A stretch of DNA of 64,000 bases, taken from positions 186,001 through 250,000 of the forward strand of contig DATCTV010000004.1 of the NCBI GenBank assembly GCA_036567785.1, given 5' to 3'. The first letter of the stretch is position 1. Each line of letters opens with the position of its first letter. Below, piece after piece: positions 27,369 through 35,759 of the stretch. A program made the translations under genes and the position numbers. The notes beneath the pieces are model-generated. The model saw nothing but the letters and a program-made list of their open reading frames with translations. It did not search any database and was not told where the DNA came from. The DNA is from Desulfomonilia bacterium. GTDB taxonomy: Bacteria; Desulfobacterota; Desulfomonilia; UBA1062.

Positions 27369-28763
27369 TTACTTCTTATATGGTCCCTTGCCCTTGAATC
27401 CAAGGGCCGTAAGCGAATAAGGATCAAGCGCCCTGTCAACCAGTTCTTCACCGAGCAGATCTTTCAGATAGGTCCTGAAATCCTTACCATCAGCAGCCTT
27501 ATATCCATTTATTATTTCCGTCGCCTTCTCATAACCTATGTACGGCACAAGCGCCGTTATGATCATTGGGCTTGCATGGGCAATCCCGGCGCATTTTTCT
27601 GCGTCTGCCGAAATGCCTGAAACATGCCCGGCCAACATGATATCCACATTTGAGAGAATGTCCATGCTTTCGAGCAGTGCATCGGCCAGCATGGGCATGA
27701 ACTCTATTATCTGGAACGTCGAGCGGTTCGCAGCTTCAGTTACGATGAGGTCGTTCGCAACAACGCGTATCCCTGCCTGAATCACCGCCTCCGCGATCAC
27801 CGGATTGATCTTTCCCGGCATGGCCGATGAACCCGCCTGCATGGAAGGAAGCCTTATTTCTCCCAGCATGTTCATAAGCCTCAGATCGCCTGCGATCTTT
27901 ATCAGGTTCGATGCATGAGCCTTCATGATGCCCGAAACCTCGACGAATGCGTCCGCGTTCGCGGTCTCTCCGGCTAGATTCTCGCCGCGGCTCAGTCCAA
28001 GGCCGGTGACATCCCTCAATTTTTCAATCACAAGGAATATATAGTCCTTCGGGGCGGAAATGCCGGTGCCTATAGCGGTCCCGCCGAGATTGACCACCCT
28101 GAGCCTTTCCTCGCATTTGAAAGTACGCCAGCGATCACGCCCTAATGCCTCAGAGAAGGCTGAAAACTCCATTCCCAGAGTAAGAGGAACCGCCTCCTGC
28201 ATCTCGGTCCTGCCCATCTTAACGATTTCACCGAACTCCTTTTCCTTTTTCTGGAATTCTCCCTGAAGGGCCGCAATGTCCCGGCTTAGTCTTCTGAGGG
28301 CATATATCGCGGCAACCTTGACAGCGGTTGGATAGACATCGTTCGTGGACTGGTGAAGGTTAATGTCGTCTATAGGATTAACGATCGAATAGTCACCTTT
28401 TTCACCGTTCAATATCTCTATAGCCCTGTTGGCAATAACTTCATTGACGTTCATGTTCGTCGAGGTGCCGGCCCCGCCCTGCATGGCATCGAGCGGAAAT
28501 TCAGAATCCCACCTGCCCGAAGCCACCTCGTCACAGGCATCTGAAATCGCCAGGGCCTTGTCCGGCTTCATCCATAACGTCTCCACGTTCGCAAGACAGC
28601 AGGCCTTTTTTACCAGCGCCAATGCATGTATCAGACCGGCATTCACCTTCCTTGGGCTCAGTGCAAAATTTCCGAGGGCCCTTTGAGTGTGTATGCCCCA
28701 ATATGCCGCTACCGGAACATCAAGTTCTCCGAGAAGATCATGTTCGACCCGATACTTCTGCAC
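27369..28763 (-). CDS. aspA: Aspartate ammonia-lyase in the hydrogenase maturation operon
   Basis: A 464-residue fumarase/aspartase-superfamily enzyme. The signature 'GSSAMPGKINPV' and 'MNVNEVIANRAIE' are present, and length fits. It converts aspartate to fumarate and ammonium. It lies directly upstream of hydF (12-base gap), so it is probably co-transcribed with the maturases. The frame opens at a TTG (28784), but GGAGG lies inside that stretch and sits five bases before GTG 28763, giving 'VQKYRVEHDLLGELDV'; the GTG is chosen. A link with ammonia for the dithiomethylamine bridge of the H-cluster is conceivable but unproven. Confidence 0.88.
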   Translation of the reverse strand: MQKYRVEHDLLGELDVPVAAYWGIHTQRALGNFALSPRKVNAGLIHALALVKKACCLANVETLWMKPDKALAISDACDEVASGRWDSEFPLDAMQGGAGTSTNMNVNEVIANRAIEILNGEKGDYSIVNPIDDINLHQSTNDVYPTAVKVAAIYALRRLSRDIAALQGEFQKKEKEFGEIVKMGRTEMQEAVPLTLGMEFSAFSEALGRDRWRTFKCEERLRVVNLGGTAIGTGISAPKDYIFLVIEKLRDVTGLGLSRGENLAGETANADAFVEVSGIMKAHASNLIKIAGDLRLMNMLGEIRLPSMQAGSSAMPGKINPVIAEAVIQAGIRVVANDLIVTEAANRSTFQIIEFMPMLADALLESMDILSNVDIMLAGHVSGISADAEKCAGIAHASPMIITALVPYIGYEKATEIINGYKAADGKDFRTYLKDLLGEELVDRALDPYSLTALGFKGKGPYKK

Positions 28764-28782
28764 ACTCACACCTCCGCTCGTC

Positions 28783-28821
28783 AAATTAAAAGGGCTTGAC
28801 CAGAATTACCAGTCAAGCCCT
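28783..28821 (-). terminator. Terminator/attenuator between hydA and aspA
   Basis: On the minus strand a perfect 10-base stem, AGGGCTTGAC with GTCAAGCCCT (28791-28800 and 28812-28821), encloses an 11-base loop and is followed by TTTTAATTT. It lies after hydA and just before the aspA ribosome binding site, so it probably reduces read-through from hydA into aspA-hydFGE. Confidence 0.75.
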
Positions 28822-28830
28822 CTATTTTCC

Positions 28831-28852
28831 TTGATTCAGGTCAATGAATCAA
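28831..28852. promoter_or_regulatory. FNR/HcpR-like palindrome at the hydA-aspA junction
   Basis: A 22-base perfect inverted repeat with arms TTGATTCA and TGAATCAA. It contains TTGAT-N4-GTCAA (28831-28844), one base different from the site at 53539. It overlaps the hydA stop codon and sits about 70 bases upstream of the aspA start. It may be a CRP/FNR-type operator for aspA-hydFGE, or only an RNA hairpin. Confidence 0.4.
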
Positions 28853-30630
28853 TGTTTTGAACAGCCACAGCATCCTTCATCTTCTATATGAGGTACTGCA
28901 ACACCCCTCTTTACATAATGGGTATGAAGAAGATCGTGAGATTTGTGTCCGAGCGGTTCTTTGAGGAAGTTTTCATAGAGCTTCTTGACGGATTCATTTT
29001 CATGGGACTGGCGCTTCTGCTGCACCTGGCCGTCATCCTTGTAAAGGGCTCCTGCACGCAGCATTCTGATCTCGTCGTTTGTCGGAATCGGCGAACCGCC
29101 GCCGGCCACGCATCCGCCCGGGCAGGCCATTATCTCTATGAATGCATAATCCGCTTTCTTATCCCTGATGAGATCCATGATCTTCCTTGCATTTCCGAGC
29201 CCGTGGGCAACCGCTATCTTGACTTTTCCGAGAGGCCCAACTTCAACCTCGGCTTCCTTGACACCTTCAAGACCGCGAACCGGTGTAATGTCCAGACTCG
29301 GCAGGTCGTGTCCAGTAACGACTGCATATACGGTTCTCAGGGCCGCTTCCATAACACCGCCTGTCGCACCGAATATCGTACCTGCTCCTGTGTACTCGCC
29401 CATTGGCGCATCAAATTCCTCGTCCGGCAGGTTGACGAAATCTATACCAGCTTCTTTTATCATGCGGCCCAGTTCCCTGGTCGTAAGAACATAGTCCACA
29501 TCACGGTATCCGCTAGAGCACATCTCGGGACGGCTTGCTTCATACTTCTTCGCGGTGCAGGGCATGATGGAAACGCTTACTATGTCTTTCGGATCTATGT
29601 TTGCGAACTGTGCATAATATGTCTTCGCAAGCGCGCCGAACATCTGCTGCGGTGATTTGCATGTAGAAAGGTGATCGAGAAGATCAGGATAGAAATGTTC
29701 GCAGAACTTTATCCAGCCCGGGCTGCACGATGTGACCATCGGCAGGGTTCCGCCTTCCTTGACCCTCTTCAGAAGCTCATTTCCTTCCTCAATAATCGTA
29801 AGGTCAGCAGTGAAGTTCGTATCGAAAACTTTGTCAAAGCCAAGTCTGCGGAGAGCGGCTATCATCTTTCCTGTTACAAGCGATCCCGGGGGCATGCCGA
29901 ACTCTTCCCCAAGATTTGCACGGATTGCCGGAGCTTCCTGAACAACGACATGCTTCGTGGGATCCTGAAGAGCGGCCCATACTTTATCAACATCATCCTT
30001 TTCGTACAATGCGCCTACCGGGCATGCCATTACGCACTGGCCGCAGTTGATGCAGTTTGTTTCGCCGATAGGAAGGTTGAATGCCGGAGCAACTTCGACA
30101 TGAGGTCCTCTCTTTACCGGACTCAACGCGTTGACCGACTGCACCTGTGCACATACGGTTACGCAGCGATGGCAGTGTATGCATTTTCTGTTGTCCCTGA
30201 CGATCGACGGGCTTGAATCATCGATTTCAGCCTTAGTGAAATCAGGATATTCGAACCTCACCCTTCTGACATTGGCAAACTCAGCAACTTTCTGAAGTTC
30301 GCAGTTTCCATTTCTGATGCAGAAATTGCATTCGCTCGGATGATTTGAAAGCAGCAGTTCAATTATCATCTTTCTGGCGTTTCTTACTCTTGCGGAGTTC
30401 GTATGCACCACCATATTATCACTTACCGGAAACACACATGAAGCAACAAGATTGCGCATCCCTTCGACTTCGACCACGCACACCCTGCATGCACCAGGGG
30501 TATGGTTTATGTTCTGCCATGCACAAAGGGTTGGAATTGTAATGTCCGCCTTTTTTGCCGCTTCTAGAATTGTTGTTCCGGCTGGAACTTTGACCTCTTT
30601 ACCGTCAATCTTCAAGGATACTTCCGACAT
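28849..30630 (-). CDS. hydA: Cytoplasmic [FeFe]-hydrogenase catalytic subunit
   Basis: A 593-residue group A [FeFe]-hydrogenase. An N-terminal [2Fe-2S] domain (C36, C48, C51, C65) is followed by the His-ligated cluster domain ('HPSECNFCIRNGNCELQ') and two [4Fe-4S] clusters ('CIHCHRCVTVC', 'CINCGQCVMACPVG'). The H-domain carries L1 'TSCSPGW', L2 'MPCTAKKYE' and L3 'MACPGGCVAGGG'. The modular form and the 'LLHTHY...CGCSKH' tail resemble HndD/HydA of multimeric bifurcating enzymes, but no NuoE/NuoF-like partner is encoded nearby. No signal peptide, so cytoplasmic. The start at 30630 has AAGGGG; the 42-base upstream extension is unlikely. Confidence 0.93.
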   Translation of the reverse strand: MSEVSLKIDGKEVKVPAGTTILEAAKKADITIPTLCAWQNINHTPGACRVCVVEVEGMRNLVASCVFPVSDNMVVHTNSARVRNARKMIIELLLSNHPSECNFCIRNGNCELQKVAEFANVRRVRFEYPDFTKAEIDDSSPSIVRDNRKCIHCHRCVTVCAQVQSVNALSPVKRGPHVEVAPAFNLPIGETNCINCGQCVMACPVGALYEKDDVDKVWAALQDPTKHVVVQEAPAIRANLGEEFGMPPGSLVTGKMIAALRRLGFDKVFDTNFTADLTIIEEGNELLKRVKEGGTLPMVTSCSPGWIKFCEHFYPDLLDHLSTCKSPQQMFGALAKTYYAQFANIDPKDIVSVSIMPCTAKKYEASRPEMCSSGYRDVDYVLTTRELGRMIKEAGIDFVNLPDEEFDAPMGEYTGAGTIFGATGGVMEAALRTVYAVVTGHDLPSLDITPVRGLEGVKEAEVEVGPLGKVKIAVAHGLGNARKIMDLIRDKKADYAFIEIMACPGGCVAGGGSPIPTNDEIRMLRAGALYKDDGQVQQKRQSHENESVKKLYENFLKEPLGHKSHDLLHTHYVKRGVAVPHIEDEGCCGCSKH

Positions 30631-30678
30631 TATAGGTGCCCCTTTCTTAATAAATTTATTGGGTGATTTCAATAGATT

Positions 30679-30707
30679 TGCATATTCTCAAACTAGTAGT
30701 CTGTCAA
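30679..30707 (-). promoter_or_regulatory. Candidate promoter of hydA
   Basis: On the minus strand a perfect -35 TTGACA (30707-30702) and a weak -10 TATGCA (30684-30679) are separated by 17 bases. The predicted transcript starts near 30672, leaving a 5' leader of about 42 bases before the hydA ATG. The -10 match is only partial, so an activator may be needed. Confidence 0.45.
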
Positions 30708-30857
30708 TACAATATTTAGAATTATTGTTTATCAGCAATTATTTACTCTTATTCTGTTTTTATCATAAGATATTTCTTTTCATATTGCGCTATATGTCAT
30801 TATCAAAAATGAATTGCTGATTTTATGAATTACCGTTCAGCATTTAAAAGCAAAAAA

Positions 30858-30890
30858 GGGATGGCAATTCCCTGCCATCCCTTTAAAAAA
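30858..30890 (-). terminator. Terminator in the transketolase-hydA intergenic region
   Basis: Stem GGGATGGCA (30858-30866) with TGCCATCCC (30873-30881) and a 6-base loop. The minus strand runs into six T. It lies 370 bases after the transketolase C-subunit gene and would isolate hydA from transcripts coming from it. Confidence 0.75.
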
Positions 30891-31255
30891 TCATCAATCA
30901 ATTATGACCTGTATAACCGGTTAGTTAAATATGATATTAAGGAGGACTGAAACTAATTCATCTCCCAGTTACACAGTTACCCAAACCCCTTTTTCAGGCC
31001 CAACCACATTTACCATCTTATCAGATGGTTGCATTATTGTAATACTAGCACAATAAACAAATTGTGGCAACATTATTTAAATCATATTTTTTTTATTTTA
31101 ATCATTTTTTTACTATACTTAATCACGTTGCATTTCAGGTTTGATTTTTTATCATCGGAGATCAATCCTTAAATATTGATGCCAGAAAAGACAGGGTTCA
31201 GATATCACACATATAACTGACCCCTGCTCTGCAATTTCATTAACAGCTGTTTTTA
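30891..31255. other. Noncoding, A-T-rich region with small palindromes
   Basis: About 365 bases with no gene seen. It contains TAACCGGTTA (30914-30923), a Shine-Dalgarno-like AAGGAGG (30939-30945) not followed by an open frame, and a hairpin ACCATCT/AGATGGT (31012-31029). That hairpin competes with CAACCA/TGGTTG (31001-31031). It is either a long 3' region of the transketolase transcript or the site of an unrecognised small RNA. Confidence 0.35.
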
Positions 31256-32188
31256 TTAAATAGATTTGCACGCCTCAACTATATTAACCGGTCCGAACCC
31301 ATGCTTATCATAAAGATATTTTTCTGTCGCCACTTCACCGAATTTATCCGGTATGCCAAGACGCTTTACCCTGGTCGGGCATTTCTCAGAAAGCACTTCG
31401 CATACCGCTCCGCCGAGACCGCCTATTATTGTCTGATTTTCCACACTGACGACTTTCCTTGTTTTACTTGCCGAAGCAACAAGAGCAATTTCATCGAAAG
31501 GTTTTACTGACGGGTAATGCAGAACTTCCGCCATGATACCATCTGCTGCAAGCATATCTGCAGCTTTCAGCGATGATTTTGTCATATATCCGGTCGAGAC
31601 AATCGTTACATCGGAACCCTCTCTTAAGATTACAGCCTTATCCGGGTTAAATACATAGTTGTCATCAAAGAGCCGGGGCTCCTTCGAACGAATGAGCTGA
31701 AGATATGTAGGCTGTTTTGTCTTGGCCATATGTTTCATTACCGCCCTCAGTTCATAGGCATCGGCTGGCGCGTATACATGCATGTTTGGCATGGCGCGCA
31801 TTATCGCCATATCGGTAAAGTCCATGTGGGTTCCACCGTTTGATCCCTGCGTCAGGCCCGGAGCGGTTCCTACTATCTTTACATTGTTGTTCGCATACGC
31901 ACAGCTTATATATATCTGATCATACACTCTGCGGGATGCAAAGCATGTGAAAGTAGCGGCAAACGGAATCTTGCCCTCGGATGCAAGGCCGGCAGATATG
32001 CCTATCATATTGGCCTCGGCGACTCCCACATCTATAAAGTTACCGGGATTTTTTGAAGAAACCTCGGGGAACGTTCCAGACGCCTTCCCCAGATCAGCTT
32101 CAAGGCTTATTACATCGGGGTTCTCTGCAATAAGTTCGTTAAGTGTTTTTGCGTAAACCGTACGCATTTCCATTTCATGCCAGCTCAT
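31256..32188 (-). CDS. Split transketolase, C-terminal subunit
   Basis: A 310-residue protein holding the pyrimidine-binding and C-terminal domains of transketolase ('ISLEADLGKASGTF', 'FIDVGVAEANMIGISAGLA', 'FTCFASRRVYDQIYISCAY'). The E-A-N segment carries the glutamate that activates ThDP. It pairs with the N-terminal subunit 11 bases upstream. The start at 32188 has TAAGGAGGGAG. Two-gene transketolases serve the pentose phosphate pathway in many anaerobes, and the same architecture is used by sulfo-transketolases (SqwGH) that act on 6-deoxy-6-sulfofructose. Sequence alone does not tell them apart here. Confidence 0.85.
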   Translation of the reverse strand: MSWHEMEMRTVYAKTLNELIAENPDVISLEADLGKASGTFPEVSSKNPGNFIDVGVAEANMIGISAGLASEGKIPFAATFTCFASRRVYDQIYISCAYANNNVKIVGTAPGLTQGSNGGTHMDFTDMAIMRAMPNMHVYAPADAYELRAVMKHMAKTKQPTYLQLIRSKEPRLFDDNYVFNPDKAVILREGSDVTIVSTGYMTKSSLKAADMLAADGIMAEVLHYPSVKPFDEIALVASASKTRKVVSVENQTIIGGLGGAVCEVLSEKCPTRVKRLGIPDKFGEVATEKYLYDKHGFGPVNIVEACKSI

Positions 32189-32199
32189 AATCTCCCTCC

Positions 32200-33066
32200 T
32201 TATTCCTCGCCGTACGGCAGCCTGCACTCATATCCAAGGGCCTTGATATATTTTTCATAAGCGGTTTTGTCGCCTATCTTTATATTATGGCTCCCCACCT
32301 GCCCTTCAACTGCAGCATTGCCCATTCCCTTGATCGTATGAGCAATGATCATTGCCGGTTTTCCCTTTACAGCGATTGCCGCGGATATTTTCATGTTTAT
32401 ATCGTCCCAGTCATGGCCGTCCATTTCAAAAACCTCCCAGTTGAAAGCACGCCATTTATCAACAATAGGTTCCAATGTGACAACTTCATCCGTGGTACCG
32501 TCTATCTGCATTTTGTTATAATCCGTGATGGCGATAAGGTTATCGATCTTCCTGTGTCCGGCGAACATGGCGGCCTCCCAGACCTGGCCCTCATCGCTTT
32601 CACCATCACCCACTATGCAGAACACATTATGGTCTTTCCCGTCCATTTTGCCGGCAATAGCGGCGCCGAGAGCGCACGAGAGCCCCTGCCCCAAGGAACC
32701 GGCTGTAATGTCGACACCGGGTGTGCGTATCTGGTCAACATGGCTCGGCAGCCATGTCCCGTCCCGGTTTAGTGTAGTCAGCCACTGCATCGGAAAATAT
32801 CCCCGGTATGCAAGTGCGGCATAAAGTACTGGGCCTGCATGACCTTTCGAGAGAATCAGCCTGTCGCGGCCGTCCCATCTTGGCTCTTTAGGGTTAACTT
32901 TCATTATGCGCCAGTACAGGCTTATTATTGTCTCGACGAGACTCAGCGCACCACCGATATGCCCTGAACCCGAACGGCATATCATATCCGTGATGACAAA
33001 GCGGAATTCCTTCGCAAGCTCATCCGCTTTCTCATTGCTCCATGATTCCAGGAGTTCTTCGTACAT
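32200..33066 (-). CDS. Split transketolase, N-terminal (ThDP diphosphate-binding) subunit
   Basis: A 288-residue subunit with the ThDP motif 'GDGESDEGQVWEAAMFAGHRKIDNLIAITDYN' split here as GDGESDEGQ to NLIAITDYN, the catalytic region 'SGHIGGALS' and 'SKGHAGPVLYAALA'. It forms the active enzyme with the C-subunit. AGAGGAGAT precedes the ATG. The gene is divergent from dsrA across 211 bases that hold two palindromes, so it may share regulation with sulfite respiration. Confidence 0.88.
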   Translation of the reverse strand: MYEELLESWSNEKADELAKEFRFVITDMICRSGSGHIGGALSLVETIISLYWRIMKVNPKEPRWDGRDRLILSKGHAGPVLYAALAYRGYFPMQWLTTLNRDGTWLPSHVDQIRTPGVDITAGSLGQGLSCALGAAIAGKMDGKDHNVFCIVGDGESDEGQVWEAAMFAGHRKIDNLIAITDYNKMQIDGTTDEVVTLEPIVDKWRAFNWEVFEMDGHDWDDINMKISAAIAVKGKPAMIIAHTIKGMGNAAVEGQVGSHNIKIGDKTAYEKYIKALGYECRLPYGEE

Positions 33067-33132
33067 TTTATATCTCCTCTGCTTTTAAAAAATATGAGCC
33101 CTAGAAAATTTCTTACACCACAAATTGAATAC

Positions 33133-33170
33133 ATTGTACAGATACTGTCCAATATTCTTTTTAAAAGAAT
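33133..33170. promoter_or_regulatory. Two adjacent palindromes between transketolase and dsrA
   Basis: The first is ATTGTACAG-ATA-CTGTCCAAT (33133-33153), matching its inverse at 8 of 9 positions. The second is ATTCTTTT-T-AAAAGAAT (33154-33170), perfect. They lie side by side in a divergent promoter region. The first overlaps a possible minus-strand -35 (TTGGAC). Both are plausible operators for dsr and/or transketolase control. Confidence 0.5.
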
Positions 33171-33176
33171 AATATC

Positions 33177-33205
33177 TTGACGAATCGTTGCTGATAGAGT
33201 TAATT
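33177..33205 (+). promoter_or_regulatory. Candidate dsrA promoter
   Basis: TTGACG (33177-33182), a 17-base spacer and TTAATT (33200-33205). The -10 is weak. It lies about 70 bases before the dsrA ATG and immediately downstream of the palindromes at 33133-33170. Confidence 0.35.
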
Positions 33206-33277
33206 CCATGCAGACCAAACGATATAAGCAGCAGGAAAAGAAGTACCTGATAAATCATAATTTAAGGAGATTACCCC

Positions 33278-34468
33278 ATGTCGAAATCAGATACTCCGCT
33301 TCTGGATGAACTCGAAGAAGGCAAGTGGCCCAGTTTTGTAAAGGAAATCAAGCAGGCAGCCAAGAAAAGCCCAATGTCGGAAGACCTTCTTAAACAGCTT
33401 GAGCTCTCATACAAGGACAAAATCGGACACTGGAAGCATGGAGGTATTGTCGGCGTCAAGGGATACGGTTCAGGCGTCATCGGCAGATATACCGACCGGC
33501 CTGATCTCTTTCCCAATGTTCAGGCATTCCATACCTTAAGGGTCAATCATCCTGCCGGATGGTTCTATAAGACCGATGCACTGAGGACCCTTTGCGATAT
33601 ATGGGACAAGCATGGCAGCGGGCTCACGAATCTTCACGGCTCCACAGGAGACGCCATCCTGCTGGGAACAACGACCGATCACCTTCAGCCCTGTTTCAAT
33701 GATCTGTCCGAAGCGGGTTTCGATCTTGGCGGTTCCGGATCGGCTCTCAGAACACCGAGCTGCTGCGTAGGACCAGGCCGCTGTGAATGGGCCTGCGTGG
33801 ACAGCCTGGACCTCTGTTACAACCTGACAATGAGCTTCCAGGATGAAATCCATCGCCCCATGTTTCCATACAAGTTCAAGATCAAGATATCAGCCTGCCC
33901 TAATGACTGCGTTGCAGCCATTGCAAGGGCGGATTTTTCTGTTATCGGCACATGGAAGGGGGATATCGCCATAGATCAGACTGAAGTTGCGGCATATATC
34001 GATTCAGGACTGGATATTCAAAAGGAAGTCTGCAACCTGTGTCCGACCAGATGCATGGAATTAAAAGGCAGCACCCTCAAAATATACGATGAAGACTGCA
34101 CCCGGTGCATGCACTGCATCAATGTCATGCCAAAGGCTTTGAGGCCTGGCGATGAACGGGGAGCGACGATCCTTGTAGGAGGAAAAGCCCCCATAGTCGA
34201 GGGAGCGCTCATGTCCTGGGTTCTTGTACCATTCATGAAACTGGAACCTCCCTACGATGAACTCAAGGATCTTATATTCAAGATACAGGACTGGTGGAGT
34301 GAAAACGGCAAGTCACGCGAGAGGCTGGGTGAACTGATAAAAAGACTGGGTATGCGCTCGTTCCTCAAGGCCATGGATCTTCCTGCAGCCCCGCAGATGG
34401 TCAAGGCACCGAGGACAAACCCTTATGTCTTTTTCTGGCCTGAAGACATTAAGAAGGAGGAAAAGTAA
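33278..34468 (+). CDS. dsrA: Dissimilatory sulfite reductase, alpha subunit
   Basis: A 396-residue siroheme/[4Fe-4S] subunit. The siroheme-linked cluster ligands are C163-x5-C169 and C207-x3-C211. The inserted ferredoxin domain has C252, C255, C259 and C274, C277, C280. With DsrB it reduces sulfite and passes the sulfur to DsrC in the cytoplasm. Adjacent dsrD and the absence of dsrEFH argue for the reductive, not sulfur-oxidising, type. The protein is slightly shorter than many DsrA. AAGGAG lies before the ATG; dsrB begins one base after the stop. Confidence 0.96.
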   Translation: MSKSDTPLLDELEEGKWPSFVKEIKQAAKKSPMSEDLLKQLELSYKDKIGHWKHGGIVGVKGYGSGVIGRYTDRPDLFPNVQAFHTLRVNHPAGWFYKTDALRTLCDIWDKHGSGLTNLHGSTGDAILLGTTTDHLQPCFNDLSEAGFDLGGSGSALRTPSCCVGPGRCEWACVDSLDLCYNLTMSFQDEIHRPMFPYKFKIKISACPNDCVAAIARADFSVIGTWKGDIAIDQTEVAAYIDSGLDIQKEVCNLCPTRCMELKGSTLKIYDEDCTRCMHCINVMPKALRPGDERGATILVGGKAPIVEGALMSWVLVPFMKLEPPYDELKDLIFKIQDWWSENGKSRERLGELIKRLGMRSFLKAMDLPAAPQMVKAPRTNPYVFFWPEDIKKEEK

Positions 34469-34469
34469 T

Positions 34470-35528
34470 ATGTCGACGGATATAGGACCCCCGGATTACA
34501 AAACCATGCTTCCGCCCGTAGTTCAGAGAAATTACGGGAAATGGCGCTACCATGAAATTCCAAGGCCAGGCGTTCTGGTCCATGTTTCAGAGTCAGGAGA
34601 GGAGCTTTACTCTGTAAGGGCAGGTTCGCCCCGTCTGCTTTCCACGGATACTATCCGTGAAATCTGCGAAATCGCCGATGCCTATTGCGACGGATACCTG
34701 CGCTTCACAAGCCGGCACAACATAGAGTTTCTCCTTTCGGATAAAAACAAGCTGGAACCACTCCTTGAGGAACTCCAAAAGAGGAACTACCCTGTCGGCG
34801 GAACAGGACATTCCATATCGAACATCGTCCATACTCAGGGCTGGGTGCATTGCCACACACCGGCCACAGATGCATCGGGCCCGGTAAAGGCGCTCATGGA
34901 CGAAATTTATGATTATTTCGTAACCATGACTCTTCCCGCGCATGTAAGGATCGCGCTTGCCTGCTGCCTTAACATGTGCGGCGCCGTTCATTGTTCCGAT
35001 ATCGCCATTCTGGGCATACACCGCACGGTTCCCAAACCCGACAACTCGCGTGTTCCCAACATGTGTGAAATTCCGAGCACGGTTGCATCCTGCCCCACGG
35101 GCGCCATTCGCGGTGACATGAAAAACAAGACCGTCACCATCAACGAAGAAAAGTGCATGTACTGCGGAAACTGCTACACGGTCTGCCCGGCCATGCCAAT
35201 CGCAGACCCCGCCAACGACGGAATATCAATCTGGGTAGGCGGCAAGGTGTCAAACGCCCGCAGCAAACCGGCATTCTCCAAACTGGCCATCCCTTACCTT
35301 CCCAACAATCCCCCCAGGTGGCCTGAAGTTGTGGATGCGGTAAAGAATATCATCGAGGTATACGCATCTCATGCAAAAAAACATGAGCGGATAGGCGAGT
35401 GGATCGAACGTGTGGGATGGGAAAGATTCTTCAGCCTTACCGGCATCCCTTTCACCGATATGCATATCGATGATTTCGATATGGCCACGGAAACATTCCA
35501 TACATCCACCCAGTTTAAATGGAGGTAA
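34470..35528 (+). CDS. dsrB: Dissimilatory sulfite reductase, beta subunit
   Basis: A 352-residue subunit paired with DsrA. It has '[22 protein letters not shown]', '[17 protein letters not shown]' (siroheme/cluster region) and the ferredoxin domain '[12 protein letters not shown]'. The start at 34470 has GGAGG ten bases upstream; an in-frame ATG at 34425 lies inside dsrA and adds a non-conserved extension. The C-terminus overlaps the dsrD ribosome binding site. Confidence 0.96.
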   Translation: MSTDIGPPDYKTMLPPVVQRNYGKWRYHEIPRPGVLVHVSESGEELYSVRAGSPRLLSTDTIREICEIADAYCDGYLRFTSRHNIEFLLSDKNKLEPLLEELQKRNYPVGGTGHSISNIVHTQGWVHCHTPATDASGPVKALMDEIYDYFVTMTLPAHVRIALACCLNMCGAVHCSDIAILGIHRTVPKPDNSRVPNMCEIPSTVASCPTGAIRGDMKNKTVTINEEKCMYCGNCYTVCPAMPIADPANDGISIWVGGKVSNARSKPAFSKLAIPYLPNNPPRWPEVVDAVKNIIEVYASHAKKHERIGEWIERVGWERFFSLTGIPFTDMHIDDFDMATETFHTSTQFKWR

Positions 35529-35530
35529 TG

Positions 35531-35755
35531 ATGGCTGATGATCTGAAAGCAAAAATGGTTGAAGCCTTCCGTGAAAAGTCAAAGGGCGACAAGAAGATGT
35601 TTTACATCCGTGATGTCACAAAATGGTTTCCCGATGAAGACCGCCATGCCGTTCAGGACACTGTCAAGGCTCTTATTGATGAAGAAATCCTGAAGTACTG
35701 GTCGAGCGGGTCATCAACCTACATCGTTCTTGCCGAATATTTTTCGGAAGCATAA
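35531..35755 (+). CDS. dsrD: DsrD, allosteric activator of DsrAB
   Basis: A 74-residue winged-helix protein ('MFYIRDVTKWFPDEDRHAV...VKALIDEEILKYWSSGSSTY'). DsrD activates sulfite reduction by DsrAB and is found with reductive dsr loci. ATGs occur at 35519, 35528 and 35531; GGAGG at 35521-35525 favours 35531. Immediately downstream of dsrB, as in typical sulfate and sulfite reducers. Confidence 0.93.
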   Translation: MADDLKAKMVEAFREKSKGDKKMFYIRDVTKWFPDEDRHAVQDTVKALIDEEILKYWSSGSSTYIVLAEYFSEA

Positions 35756-35759
35756 GCAT

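Noticed and set aside
31037-31053. Rex-like TTGT-N9-ACAA palindrome
   Set aside because: Rex sites normally have ten bases between the halves, and this one lies about 400 bases from hydA and behind a terminator.
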